A DNA stretch of 64,000 nucleotides from Moniliella sp. 'wahieum' (taxonomy: Eukaryota > Basidiomycota > Moniliellomycetes > Moniliellales > Moniliellaceae), in NCBI GenBank assembly GCA_003971905.1, contig RSEE01000047.1:372001-436000 (forward strand), in the 5' to 3' direction. A model generated the notes under the pieces. That model was given only the letters and a program-made list of their open reading frames with translations, was not told the DNA's origin and searched no databases. This document shows positions 44,017 through 56,252 of this stretch, in pieces. How positions within the stretch are numbered: position 1 is the stretch's first letter; every line of letters starts with the position of its first letter. The translations under genes and the position numbers were made by a program.

Positions 44017-45589
44017 ATGTACAGTCAGGACGATCTGTACGGCGCGCCCTACAGCGCGCCGAATCCCTCGCGTCCACCGCCCCCCCCGGCGCCTACGTCT
44101 GCGCCTGCCAGTGCGCCCCGCGCCCCGCTCCCCCCCGCCGCGGGCCCTCGGCCCGAGCGACGCGCGGTGCGCAATGCAGCCGCCTTTGCGTCCGACTACG
44201 ATGAAGGGTAAGTACTAGTCGTGTAACTAGCCGCGTTTGTTTTCTGTGTCGTCTCTTGTCCCCTGCACCCCCTCCCCCCACCCCCAGCCCTGAGCGTGCG
44301 GGACAGACAGGTAGGGGCAGACAGCTAGGTGCACGGGTCGTGCTGTCGTACTCTTCGGCGTCGTACCGACGTGCCAATGCATCGTTCGGACTGGTCTGAC
44401 TCATGCTTGTTTGTTTGCTTTGGTTTGGTTGTGGACAGCAAGATGTTTATTGGAGGCTTGAACTGGGATACGACCGACGAGTCGTTGCACAAGTACTTTG
44501 AACAGTTTGGCCCCGTGTCGTCCTGCGTCATCATGCGCGAGGGCGGCACGGGCAAGTCGCGTGGATTTGCCTTTCTCACGTTCGAAGACCCAGCGTCGGT
44601 CAACGAAGTGATGGGCCGAGAACATTTTCTCGACGGAAAAATTGTAGGTCCCCCCTGACATGGCCCTAGGCTTTTTGCGGCGACATGCGGCGTGCGACGT
44701 GCGACGTGCGACATGCAATCGACCAGACCCAAGTACTGACTGCCACGGACTGTTCCCTTGCCTCAGATCGATCCCAAACGCGCCATCCCGCGCCCGGACC
44801 AAGCTCGCACGCAAAAGTGCTTTGTCGGCGGAGTGCCGCAAACGGCGACCCAAGAGTCGTTCCGCAAACTATTTGAACGCTATGGCCAAGTACTCAACTC
44901 GACCGTCATGATGGACAACGAGACGGGCCGGCCACGCGGATTCGCATTTGTCACCTACGCCGACGATGCTAGTGTGGATCGCTGTCTGGCCGACGCGCCG
45001 CTCAACTACCAAGGCTCGCTGGTACGTTCCCTTCTTTGCTGACGACTGTTTGTGGCTCCGTTTTTCGCGTGCGGGCATGCTGACTTTAGCGAACCCAGTT
45101 GGACATCAAACGTGCCTCGGCCAAAAACGACGGGTTTGACATGGGATCCAACTTTCGTGGGCCCCCGCGCGGTGCTCCGCGGGGCGGCGCGCGACCTGCA
45201 TGGGGCGCACCAAGAGGAGCTGGCGGATGGGGGGTCGCCCAGGCTACGACGGGTACGGCGGCGACGAGTATTCCGCTCCGCCCATGCCCGCTGCGCCTCC
45301 GCCCCCCATGCCATTTGACGCTGCGACTATGGCCCAGGTCTTCTCTTCGCTCGGGTACGGCACGCCGCGATGGAACCCCGCCGGCGCCTGGGCGCACATC
45401 CAGAGCTTGCTCCCTGCTTGGGGCGCTCCTCCTCCGCTCGCCGGGCCGCCTGGCATGTTGGGCGCCGCGCCGCCGGCTTGGGGACCACCCGTGCCCGCCG
45501 GCTCGCCAGCTTGGGGCGGATACGACCGCCAGCGCGAACGGTCGCCTCCGCGCGGCGAGCCGTACTACGCCCGGGCAGAGCGGTACTGA
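44017..45589 (+). CDS. Hrp1/hnRNP A-type protein with two RRMs
   Basis: Four exons (44017-44207, 44439-44643, 44767-45021, 45099-45589) have GTAAGT, GTAGGT and GTACGT donors; the first intron is 231 nt. A Pro/Ala-rich N-terminus leads to RRM1 (RNP2 MFIGGL, RNP1 SRGFAFLTF) and RRM2 (RNP2 CFVGGV, RNP1 PRGFAFVTY), then a Gly/Pro/Trp-rich low-complexity tail with RGPPRGAPRGG motifs. This order is typical of Hrp1/Nab4 and related hnRNPs that bind nascent mRNA in 3'-end processing and export. One G is missing in the G run near 45233; restoring it links GGWG to RPGYDGYGGDEY. It cannot be separated from Musashi/DAZAP-like relatives on sequence alone. Confidence 0.87.
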
Positions 45590-46295
45590 TATCGTGTCGT
45601 ACTGCGTGCTCCCTATCCGCCCTTGGCATCCTGTCCTTTTTTGCAGTGCTGTTCCGTTCTTGTGTGCTTGCTCTGGCCTGTGAGCCTGTGACCCATGCGA
45701 CCCAACCACGGCGCGTTTGTTCTTGTACCCTCTCTCTGCCCGCCACGCCCGCCCGGCGCTTGCTCGCCCCTTGCGTTTCCCACGCAACCCATCGGGGCGT
45801 GCTGGATGAACAACCGATCCAATTTCCATGTCCAGCAACCAAGCCAGCGGTGGCAATAGGCCGTGCTCCCCCCAACAGAAGGTGGTAGTCGTCCGATAGG
45901 TTGTTATGGGATGCGTGTCAGACAGAGAGAACCGCAGGGCGGCGGGTGAGGCAGCGCGCTAGTCAGTAGGACCGGTCGACGGTAGGATTATCTGCCAACC
46001 AAAACGTAACACATCTCGTTCCCCATAGATCAAGGCACCGGAGGGATGGTCTGGGATGGAGCACTTAGGACAGAGTGGCTTCATATCCATAGCAGCACAT
46101 AGTAAGCGTCACGTGCATCCTATGGAGTCGGTGCAACGAGCCAACGCGCTCAGTGGGTATTCCCGCTCTCGCAGCTCCCCACATGCTCTCCCTCCAGCAG
46201 CAACACTCCAAAACCCGCCGGGTCTGCTCCACCACCACCACCACCACCTCCTCCTCCTCCTCCTCCTGACCGCGCAAGCGGGCGCCAGGGCAGAC
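45590..46295. other. Intergenic region with CAC/CTC trinucleotide tract
   Basis: These 700 bp lie between the RNA-binding protein and the BOR1-type gene. At 46230-46268 a (CCA)n tract runs into (CTC)n, just upstream of the BOR1 start. No gene is supported; the His-rich frame it creates is a shadow. Confidence 0.5.
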
Positions 46296-48460
46296 ATGTC
46301 AGACGCGGATGTAGATGCGACGCCCCATGTGGGGCATGGACAACGACAAGCTTCGCTCCCGCTTCCAGGAGGAGCTCTCGCCTCCTCTCGCTGCCACCCC
46401 GCGTCTTCACACCTCCTCCCCCGACGACCCAGGCTACCCCATCTTTGCTGGCGACCTGCCCTGGTCACAGCGGTCCTGGATGTACCAATTCCGCCCGTTC
46501 CGCGGCATGTACTACGATGTGCGCCGCCGTCTGCCTCTCTATCGCTCCGACTGGACCAGCGCCTGTGCGCCGCGCAACTGGTACACTCTTCTCGACTCGA
46601 CTGTGCGCATGTACTTTATCAAGTACGTTGTGTTTCCTGCATTGGCTGTACGTGTTCGCATGGTTAACGTGAGCACCCAGCCTCATGCCGGCTATTGCAT
46701 ATGTCCTCGACATGAACCACCGCACGCATGGCGTGTACGGTGTGAACGAAGTTATCCTTGCTAGCGCTTTGGCCGCCATCGTCTTCCCCATCTTTGGGTG
46801 CCAGCCTCTGACCTTTGTGGGTGTGACGGGGCTGATCAATCTGTGCAATTACACCATGTACAATGTCACAGTCCATCATTGGGGGTTTGACCATCTCCAT
46901 TACCTGCGCTTTCAGGCATGGATGCTCATCTGGGCCGCTGGCTTCTTGTTTGCCGGAGCAGCGCTCAACATGTCGGACTATACCCGTTTCATCACCGACA
47001 TGACCTCACAGACCTTTGGCTTTTATGTGGGCGTCGTCTACATTCAGAAGGGGATCGAGCTGCTGATCAATGAATTCGAGCCCAGCCCGAGACAATGCGA
47101 CCGGTTGGCTGTCGGTGACGATTGCCATTTTGTTCACCGTCAGCGTCTACCTTGTTTCGGCGGTAGGCAGAACCTCCTTTCTTCCCTTCCGTGTCCGAAT
47201 GGGGATCGGCTCCTACGCTTTTACTGCCGGCTGCATTTTTTGGACGGGCTTCTCGCATTTCCCGCACGGGTCCTTAAAACAGGTGCCGTTGGAACGGGTA
47301 CCGATCACTCGCTCTTGGTTCCCTACCATGGACCGCGGTTGGTTTGTCGATTTCTGGCACATTGATGTCAAGTGGGTCTTTGTTGCTGCCCCTTTGGCTT
47401 TCTTGTCATGCTTCTCTTCTACTTTGACCACAATGTTAGCTCTGTCATGGCTCAGGCGCGTCAATTCCCCGTTCGAACGCCAGCAGGCTTCCATTGGGAC
47501 ATGGCTGTCCTCGCTGCCACCACTCTCTCTCTGGCTTTCTCGGGCTTCCTGCTCCGAATGGACTCGTGCCCCAAGCGCCGGAACATACCGACTCTCTCGA
47601 TCTATGCACAGGTGGACCAGGCCCACCACCACCACCACCCTAGTTTGAATCAGGCACAGCGCCGCTCAACCGAAGAACCATCGTATGCCGAGCTAAAGCG
47701 CATTCGCACCGTCCAAATGGAACAATGTGTCGGCTCCCTCCCTGCCGGCCCCCGTTCCGCCCCTCAGGAGATCCGCAACGTGCGTGTGGTCGAGCAACGA
47801 GTTTCTCACCTCGCCATTGGCGCCTTGACCCTGGCCACCATGACACGTCCTTTCCTCGTATGCCTTGGGCTCATGCCGCGCGCCGTGTTTGCCGGCGTCT
47901 TTCTCCTGGTCGGATGGGGGTCGATTGAGCAGAACCATTTGGTCCAACGCGCTCTCGCCCTGGTCCAAGACCGCACCATGGCCGACCCTTCCAACCCCCT
48001 GTTGAGGGTCCGGCGACGTAAGATTTTTCTCTTCACCGCCATCCAATGGACCTTTTTCGGTATGACCATCGCCATCTCCCAAACCCTGGCCGGACTCGGG
48101 TTCCCCGTGATCATCCTCCTGTTAATCCCGGTACGGTACTACCTTCTTCCCAGGTGGTTCTCGCCCCCGGAACTGGCCATCCTCGACTCGCCCACCGCCG
48201 ATGCCCCCGCCGTACTATCTAGTCTCGGACACGAACCCGAACGCGTCACGGGCATCGGTGTCCCAGTTGCCCTCGATACGGGACTGGCCGGAACCGAGTG
48301 GGGCAAAGCCCCTTGGCCTCCCGCCCCTTCGTCCGCCACCGTCGCTGTCGCTACCGGCTTGAGGCGCTTTGATTCGGCCTCCACCACTGCGCCTGGCCAC
48401 CGGGCTGCCCCTGGCTCAGGGCCTGCCCCCCACTCCCCGCCCGAAGAGGAGGAGGCTTGA
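46296..48460 (+). CDS. BOR1-type SLC4 family borate/anion transporter
   Basis: The membrane domain matches fungal and plant BOR1: RPFRGMYYDVRRRLPLY, NLMPAIAYVLDM, GVNEVILASALAAIVFPIFG, QPLTFVGVTGLINLCNY, SFLPFRVR, DFDVKW-like segments, FYFDHNVSSVMAQARQFP, TPAGFHWDM, VVEQRVSHLAIGALTL and LMPRAVFAGVFLLVGWGSIE. BOR1 exports borate or related anions at the plasma or vacuolar membrane. One 58-nt intron (46623-46680, GTACGT) is clear. Single-base or two-base losses near 47086, 47399, 47545 and 47600 break the frame; the first few codons are also ambiguous (frame change near 46325). The stop TGA overlaps a TGA-AGCG-TGA-AGCT heptamer block. The C-terminal tail is Ser/Pro-rich. Confidence 0.88.
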
Positions 48461-48921
48461 AGCGTGAAGCTTCGCTGCGATCGTACGCAGTGTTGTACCC
48501 GTCGAAGCAAAGCGACTCGGCTGCGCGATCTGCTTCCATATGCCATTGCTATCTTGTTGTCCTGCCGATGAGCGACCCAGTCAAGGCGCTCCCAATGCAT
48601 TCTTGTTGTTCTTGCCAAGGAGAGTGACATCTACAGGAGGAATCAGCACCCAACAGCGGCGCCAACCCCACCAGGCACACGACCAATTTTTGTAGCTACA
48701 CCCTGGTGCTGATAACCATGCCCTGAAACACATGTCACGTGCCGCACGCCCCCTCCCCGGCTTGTCAGCGGAACAGGCGGAATGGAATTTCCGCGTGACT
48801 CAGAGCGGCAGGAACAACCAACGGCTCGACGACATCAGCCCTGGCTTTGCTTGGCGTGCAGCCCATCCCCATCTCCATCCCCACCACCCTCCATCCCCAT
48901 CCCCATCCCCCTCCCACCACC
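48461..48921. other. Intergenic region upstream of ThrRS
   Basis: The first bases continue the TGA heptamer pattern from the BOR1 stop. At 48865-48920 an imperfect CCATCCC-type repeat forms the pyrimidine-rich leader of the ThrRS gene. No gene is seen. Confidence 0.5.
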
Positions 48922-51224
48922 ATGTCTGCGCCTGAGCCCGCGCCCTCGGCCCCCGCAGCTGCGGCTGCCCAGGTCGCCGACCTGGCCAAGATGTCGGCGA
49001 GAAGCTCGGCCTTGCCCCATCCAACTCCTGCCGCCCCGGACGCTGCCAAGAAGGCGCCCAAGCCCAAGAAGGAGGGCAAGAAGAAGGACAAGGAGGCGCT
49101 GCCCGAGGTACGTTGGTTTCTCCTCTGCTCCATTCCTCCCCTGTCTGCTCACACCACTGCCCACCAGGCCCAACCGGTCCACCCTTCGTACCTCGACAAG
49201 CGCATCGAGCTCTTTGAAAAGGCCAAGGCCGAGCGCGATGCGTATGTCGCTGCCCAGCCGCGCAAGGAGATTGTCGTGACGCTTCCGGATGGGAGCAGCC
49301 GCGTTGCTACGGCATGGGAGACGAGCCCAATGGACATTGCAAAGCAATCTCCAAGTCATTGTCGGAGAAGATTGTGATTGCCAAAGTGGATGGGCAACTG
49401 TGGGACTTGGAACGTCCGTTTGAAGGGCCTGCATCGCTCGAGCTGCTCGACTTTGACCACCCAGAGGGAAAACGTGTGTTTTGGCACTCGTCTGCTCACG
49501 TTTTGGGTGAGGCGGCGGAACTGCTGTACGGCTGCCACCTCTGCATTGGCCCTCCGACCGACGATGGCTTTTTCTACGAAATGGCCATGGGCGACTCGGC
49601 CGATCGGGCCGCGTGACCCGCCAGGAAGACTTCCCCGCGTTGGAGAAGCTGACGACCAAGGCAATCAAGGAGAAACAGGCGTTTGAGCGGGTGGTGCTGC
49701 CCAAGGAAAAACTGCTGGAGATGTTTGCGTACAACAAGTACAAGCAGCACATCATCAAGGACAAAATCCCCGATGGCACTTCCACCACCGTCTACCGCTG
49801 CGGCCCCATGATCGATCTCTGTGTCGGCCCGCACATCCCCCATACGGGACGCATCAAGGCCCTGTCGGTGCTGAAGAACTCGGCGTCGTACTTCCTCGGA
49901 GACCAGAACAATGACTCACTCCAACGGCTGTACGGCATCTCATTCCCTGACAATGCGCGCATGAAGGAGTACAAGAAATGGCTCGAAGAGGCAGCCAAGC
50001 GGGACCACCGCAAGATTGGCAAGGAGCAAGAGCTTTTCTTTTTCCACGACATGAGTCCTGGCTCCGCGTTCTGGTTGCCGCACGGGGCGCGGATCTACGA
50101 GAAACTGATGACGCTGATGAAGCAGGAGTACCAAAGCGTGGCTTCACCGAGGTTGGCACCCCCAACATGTTTAACGCCAAGCTGTGGGAGACGTCGGGTC
50201 ACTGGGCCAACTACAAGGACGATATGTTTACGCTGCCAGTGGAGAAGGAGACGTTTGCGCTCAAGCCGATGAACTGCCCGGGCCACTGCTTGGTTTATGC
50301 GCATCGCGACCGTTCGTACCGCGAACTGCCCCTGCGTCTGGCCGAGTTTGGCGTGATCCACCGGAACGAGGCATCGGGTGCGTTGAGTGGCCTGACGCGT
50401 GTCCGGCGCTTTGTGCAAGACGACGCGCACATTTTCTGCATGGCGTCCCAGATTGAAGAGGAGATGGCCAACTGCTTTGCCTTCCTCGAGAACATTTATG
50501 GCAAGTTTGGCTTCTCGTTCAAGCTCGGCCTGTCGACCCGTCCCGAGAAGAAGTACATTGGGGAGCTGGCGGTATGGGACGCGGCCGAAGCACGGCTCAA
50601 GTCGGCGCTGAACAAGTTTGTGCCGAACCAGTGGGTGGTGAACGAGGGCGATGGCGCATTTTACGGACCCAAGATTGACATTGAGATCAAGGATGCCATG
50701 GGCCGCGAGTTCCAGTGCGCCACGATCCAACTCGACTTTAACCTGCCCAACCGGTTTGACCTCAAGTTCCGCGCGCTCCCGGGCCAAGGCACCCTCGACG
50801 GCGGCAACTTTGATCGGCCCGTCATGATCCACCGTGCCATCCTCGGCTCGCTCGAGCGGTTCATTGCCATCCTCACCGAACACTTTGCGGGCAAGTGGCC
50901 CTTCTGGCTCAGCCCACGGCAGGTGATGGTGGTGCCCGTGTCGGTGGACAACTATGCGTATGCGCAGCAGGTGGCCGACAAGCTCCATGACGAGGGCAAG
51001 TTTTATGCCGATGTCGACGTGACCGACAACACGCTCAAGAAGAAGATCTTCAATGCCGAAAAGGCACAGTACAACTTTATCCTCGTCGTCGGTGCGCGCG
51101 AGGCGGAGACCAACGGTCAACGTGCGCGCCAACGGAAGGAGGTGGCGCACTCGTTGGAGGACACGCTGCAGGCCATGCTGCGTCTGTCCCAGAACCAGGG
51201 CTGGAGAACGTGCTGGACATTTAA
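48922..51224 (+). CDS. Threonyl-tRNA synthetase
   Basis: A Lys-rich extension precedes a 60-nt phase-0 intron (49108-49167, GTACGT; stop-free, so retention stays in frame). Then come a TGS domain ([21 protein letters not shown]), the editing domain ([18 protein letters not shown]; HxxxH) and the class II core: [40 protein letters not shown] and [13 protein letters not shown], ending in an anticodon-binding domain ([17 protein letters not shown]). It is the cytosolic-type enzyme charging tRNA-Thr. Breaks lie near 49348, 49605 and 50137, with more near 51115-51200; each is a one- or two-base change. With the last repaired the protein ends QGLENVLDI and stops at 51224. Confidence 0.93.
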
Positions 51225-51436
51225 TGTGCATCGCATCGCATTGCATCCCGCCACGTCAATCGCATGCCTTTCCATCTTACCTCCTCATCTTGCTAATGGC
51301 GTTGTGCGGTCGATATGGGATAGGGACAGTGGAGGAAAGAGGACGTGCGATTTAAGTCAAAGACCATTTCCACGTAGCCCACCTCAAACAGGATCCAAGG
51401 TGCTTGCTCTCCTGCATCGACAGCAAAATATCAAAA

Positions 51437-51531
51437 TGCTTCAAAGGGGAATCGAACCCCTGTCACATCGATGTCTCACAGGCACTAGGGCTGTCTGGCA
51501 ACGATGTAGTATACCACTAACCCATTGAAGC
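51437..51531 (-). tRNA. tRNA-Gly (GCC) with intron
   Basis: The acceptor stem GCTTCAA pairs with TTGAAGC, the anticodon stem is CATCG/CGATG and the T arm is AGGGG-TTCGATT-CCCCT. The loop reads TTGCCA before the break, giving anticodon GCC. About 24 nt of intron follow position 37, leaving a mature length of about 71 nt. The D arm GGTTAGTGGTATACTA is normal. Confidence 0.88.
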
Positions 51532-52807
51532 TTGATATCCGTGTTGGTGGATGACAATTTCAGTGCAACTCCAGTTGAGCGATCATGTTGATCTTTCAGA
51601 TTGGGTCTTCGTCCCGCTGTGATTGCCGTCTTATCCAGCTCAGCTAGAAGCGCCTAAATGGAAGATGGGGTACAAACATGGACAGAGCCTGATACCCTGT
51701 GCTTCCTCCTCAACAGCAAACAGAAGTCCGCCACGCTCGTTCTAGAGCCTCCGCGGAGTGCGGTTGAACGGTACTCAGGTGTCCCTCTTCCTATTTAAGC
51801 TTTGGAATGCCACACGCATGAATACAGTTGCCAGGCCTCAGCGCCTCAGCCCGAATAACTTCTGAGTTCGATATATGATTTGAAGGACCACAAACAGCAC
51901 AGATGCATGCGAATACAATAGAGGTTCAATGCACACAACAGCTGCTTTTCGCGTAAAAAAGGACAGTCAATATAAGTCATCAGCATTGTCAGCCCAACCC
52001 GTCCCTCTTTCGCATAGGGGAACAGGGAGAGTCATAACCATACAGGTTCTGTTTCCTACTAGTATCCCACAGTAGACGATGCCTTCCTATAATCCACGAT
52101 GTCCAAACAGGATATGACGTCAAGCCGGACGAATGGTGCCACCATGCACCCCTCCGTCGCCACGCCATGCAGGGTGTGTATAATGGCCTGTTAGAGTGCG
52201 TGAGAAGGCGGTGAGTGTGGACTTAAATATTCGTCCGCCCCTGAGGCGCCCTTGGCGTAAAATATGCCCCCACAACAAGGGCCTCGTGCGCTCTGTTACT
52301 TTTCCTGGAATGGACTGTTGCCACAGGTGCCTATAGCACACGGCAGGCCGCCACCGCTATTCCCGCCCGTGGCGGCCCCAGATAAGGTCAACGGCCGCTG
52401 GGTGTGGGTCTGGGCCCTGAGTCAACCAGCGCGAGCAGGTCGGGGGGAAAGGAGGTTGGATCGACCATCAGTGCATCAGTATACCGCGTGACATGCGGCA
52501 TGCCCGCGACGGCTTCCCAAGGGCGTTATAGGGGCTGCGCCACATACACTGCCCTCCTGCCTCGTTCGCCCCCAGCGCGGCCGGCCGGGGCGCAGTGCTC
52601 TAATGCCGCCGGGTGTGGCGGTTAAAACACTCTGTTTCCCTGTTGGTTCCCATGCCTTTGTACCATCACTCGCGCACACGCCCACCCGTCCTCTCGATCG
52701 AACTCTGGCCAGTCCCTGGGCCTCTTGTCCCGTCTCTTGGCTCCGCTCCGCCCTCTCCCTCCTTCTCCCTCTCCCCGACACCCGCCTGCTGTGGCCCCCC
52801 GTCCTAT
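51532..52807. other. Intergenic region
   Basis: These 1.3 kb between tRNA-Gly and the F-box gene show no domain-bearing frame. The first 700 bp are AT-richer. The last 150 bp, pyrimidine-rich with TCTCCCTC tracts, fit a promoter or leader. Confidence 0.45.
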
Positions 52808-54989
52808 ATGGACATCCTCACACACGTCCCCGTCGAGGTGGCCGCCCACATCCTCAGCTGTGGCGTCCTGTCCATATCCGACGCCTGCCGTCTGTGCCTC
52901 GTGAGCAAGGGGTGGAACCAGTTGATACGGTCCGAGGTAAGCTGGCAGGCATTTGCCCATACCCACCATCTCACGAAACAGCCCAATGATACCTGGCGGA
53001 CCGTCACGCTCGGCCACGAATTGCGTTCCCGCCAACTGGGAAGGACCACCTCGGGCGAATTTGTCCCTCCCCTCCTCCCGGCTCTCAGCGACATCCAACA
53101 CATTTCTCCTGCATCGCCCAACCTGCAAGGAGAAGATCTGCCTCCCGCCGTTCATGTCGCCGGGTCTCCTAGTCCCAACGTGCTCGCCCTCTGGAGCCCT
53201 GATTGCCCCGACCACACCGTGGTCTGGACGGTCGACTTGTGTACCCATGAGCGCATGTGGATGCACCGTCAAAAATGTCCCCACATGAGCACAACGTGCC
53301 TCGCGGGAGACGGGTACATCCTGATGCTGTACCACTGTGCGTATATTCCCCATCGTCTCTTGACCAAGTGCGACTGACTGCTGCATCGCAGGCGTCGGTC
53401 ACCACGAGCGGTGGGTCCAAGTGAACATTTGGAAGTGTCCCGATGTAGAGACTGCGACGCCTTCCTCTTCTCCTTCTGCCACGGAGAGGGGAAAGGAGCA
53501 GTTCGAGTTCCAAGGCGAGATGCGCCTCTGTGGGATGAATCTCTTCTCAGGCACGTTTGGTCCGGCATCCTTCTCCGCGCCGTTCTTGGCCGTCGGGCCC
53601 AGCTGGGCTTTGATGAGTGCCACGGACGAGTGGCCCGTCAAAGTCGTGGTATACAATGTAGATACGAAGACCTATGTCGAGTCGGTCGACTTAGCCGAAG
53701 CGGTGAAAAAGACAGGTCCAGCCATGGGGCTGCATCCCATGTACGTTCTTCTCCCTCCCTCCCCCAGCTCTTTCGTCAACAGCCCCTCGTGTTGTGCATG
53801 GATGTAAGTGCAGCAACTTACACGACAGAACAGGGAGATGTGTTTTCCTCAAGCTCTCGCATTTGATGTTCACACTCGTCTTCTCTTTGTCTCCTTCAAG
53901 CGCTGGGGAACCATTCGGGGGCGAGGGGCTTGGCTGGGCAACACAACTGCTGTTTCGATGGACAATGGTACCCCCTTGTGGAGTTCACGTACAGGCCGGC
54001 TTTCCCCTGCCAATTCTTCTGAACCAAAAGCAACTGTCCTAATGGCCATGGATGTGCCCGATGATAACCCTGACGGTCGGCGACTGCAACCTCTCCCCTG
54101 CATCCCCTATTTGGACGAAGAAATGGAAGACACGTTGGCAGACACGACTGGTCGTTTGGCTCTCTCCCCATCAGACGGAACGCTCCTTTGCGCCGGACTC
54201 AAGGGCGTCTTTGTTCTGCGCGACTACCGCGTCTTCCTCACCGACCCAACCACTGAGCCTACCATTAACTGTGTCATCCTCGTCCCCCTGGGCGTCCACT
54301 CGCGTCGTTCCTCGGATGCCACCTTGGTTTCCGAGGTTCCGTCTCAACACATAAAGACGCCTCTTCCCGTTCTTCTTCCTTCTCCATCCCCGAGAGTCTT
54401 CCCTCTTCCCGCTCCACCCGCGCTACAGGCGCCAACGCAGCCCGCTGCGCCGTAGCCCTGGCGAACCACACCATCCTCTGGGCCACACCCCATACCGCGC
54501 CCATGCTACTCTTGCTGCCCGACCCCGCCCACGCCCACAGCGAACCTCGCCTGTTTACCCTTCCCCACCTTGCCCCCGAGGGATGCGAGGGTGTAGAAAA
54601 CGTGTGGGCCGCCACGGTTGGCGATCCCACCCAACGCGCTCGCCCTATGACCGCGTACCTCTCGCATAACCTGCTCGCCCTCGTTCTCAACCCGCCCCGA
54701 CGCGGCGTCTTGCCCGCCTCGGACGTGCAGCGCGTCGGTGCGGCCTTGCTCACCATCCATTTGGACCAGGCCGCGGCACTGTACCTCGGCCCGCTTGCCC
54801 GTCCGCGCGGTTGCACGTCTCCCTCGTTGCGTCGAAACCACGGTGGACTTACCCAGCCACCTTGGTATGGTGGAAGAAGGCTGCCAGGCCGTTCCCATCC
54901 CCGCCCCCCATCCTGTCCCTCTTGGTCGGGTGGACCCTCGTGTTCCTGAGCCTCGAGACAGGTGCAGCTTGTATGGGGCCCCACAGTAG
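52808..54989 (+). CDS. F-box protein with a long beta-rich C-terminal region
   Basis: The N-terminus MDILTHVPVEVAAHILSCGVLSISDACRLCLVSKGWNQLI is an F-box (LP/VP-x-E, C-terminal W). The following hundreds of residues alternate short beta-like segments (ALWSPDCPDHTVVWTVDL; FDVHTRLLFVSFKRW; LALSPSDGTLLCAGLKGVFVL), suggesting a propeller-like substrate-binding domain, but no standard repeat is certain. It should be the substrate receptor of an SCF ubiquitin ligase. Introns at 53337-53391 (GTGCGT) and from 53741 (GTACGT) are clear; the acceptor of the second is uncertain because frames around 53800-53870 conflict. More single-base shifts near 54350 and 54810 are needed to reach the stop at 54989. 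Confidence 0.7.
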
Positions 54990-56160
54990 GGCCCCACCTG
55001 TTCAGCCTCTCAGTTCACCCTGTTCTGTACGTTTCTCTTTTTTTCTTCCCTCCCGACCGGGTAGGGCGGTGCATATGTGTACTTTATCTTTCCCCTCCTC
55101 TAGCTTCTGTCCCTAAAAAACGAACCGTTGAGACTACATCGCGGCCTGGTAAATGTGCCTGGTGACCCGGTGACGCTGCAGCTTATTGAAGCTCCGCATG
55201 ATGCCGATGATGGAAAAATGCGTGCCTGAAAGTGTGTGCCTGATGATGGAGGCATATGTCCGTCCATTTGGGGGGTGTGGCGCATGGTGTGCCTGAGGGT
55301 GTGCCTGAGGCCTGAGGCCTGATGGTATATACTTTGAATCGGCAGTAGGGTGTGCGCCGAGCCCTTCTACTGTTTCTCTTTCCCTCTCCCTCTTTATACC
55401 CCCTTTCTGGCGGAGGTTTGTGACCACGATGCTCACGATCGATCACGAACGCTCTTACAAAACCCAACTCCCATTTTCCTGCTCTCGTCCCCTTCGATAC
55501 TTTTCTCCTCTGTGCCATCGAGCCCATCGAACGATGCCATTGACTACTATCTCTCCGAGTTTTCCTGGCGCGCTTGCGTCGCTCTCGAGTCTCCTCATTT
55601 ACTCCCTACACAGCCATTTGTTTGTGTGAAAAAGAAATGGAACGGATCACGCTTTCCTCTGAGGTGACTCGGTGCCTAGACAGAGGTGTGGTGCCTAGTG
55701 CCTCTCCCCCTTGTGTTACCTCGGTGGGGATTAGATCTCAGATAGAAAGGTACAGCGCACGGTGCCGATGCCAACGAAAACGAGTGCGTTAGCCCGACCG
55801 CCACAGCGGATTTGGTCGCCTGGACAGGGTGCTGGTCTGTGCTCGCTGGAATGCAACGAGGATGTGCGTGCCGCCGAACGGTACTATGGGTCGCGTCTTG
55901 CATTCATGCCCTTGATTGTGGTGGGATTTCTCTTCCACTGAGGCTAAGTGAACTTTCGCCAAAAAGTATTTTGGTCCAGACTCGCGGGGCATTTGTCCCG
56001 TCCATTACACCCTTAGTTTGTTTATTGGAGAAAGCACGCAGTGCGCGTCATCGGTTCCGTCGGTTTCGATGACGCGCGATACTAAAGGGTGGTTTGGCGG
56101 GACGATGGCATGCACGAGAGGGCAAATGACTGTGGAACCAGGACACCAAACAGCAAAAAT
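54990..56160. other. Intergenic region between the F-box gene and tRNA-Pro
   Basis: This is 1.2 kb without a supported gene. A TGA GGCC TGA GGCC TGA heptamer block lies at 55306-55322, followed by a GGTATATACT stretch. The remainder is moderate in GC with no domain-bearing frame. Confidence 0.5.
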
Positions 56161-56252
56161 GGGGTCCGCCCGGGATCGAACCGAGGACCACCTCTACGAG
56201 AAAGCGGATGCGCTGACCCTAAAGAGGCATGATACCACTACACCACGAACCC
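56161..56252 (-). tRNA. tRNA-Pro (AGG) with intron
   Basis: The acceptor GGGTTCG pairs with CGGACCC with one G-T pair, the anticodon stem is CCTCT/AGAGG and the T arm is CTCGG-TTCGATC-CCGGG. The loop TTAGGG gives anticodon AGG. About 20 nt of intron follow position 37, leaving a mature length of about 72 nt. Confidence 0.9.

Noticed and set aside
46056..46667. His/Leu-rich frame of 203 codons upstream of BOR1
   Set aside because: It is produced by the CAC/CTC tract and overlaps the transporter in another frame.
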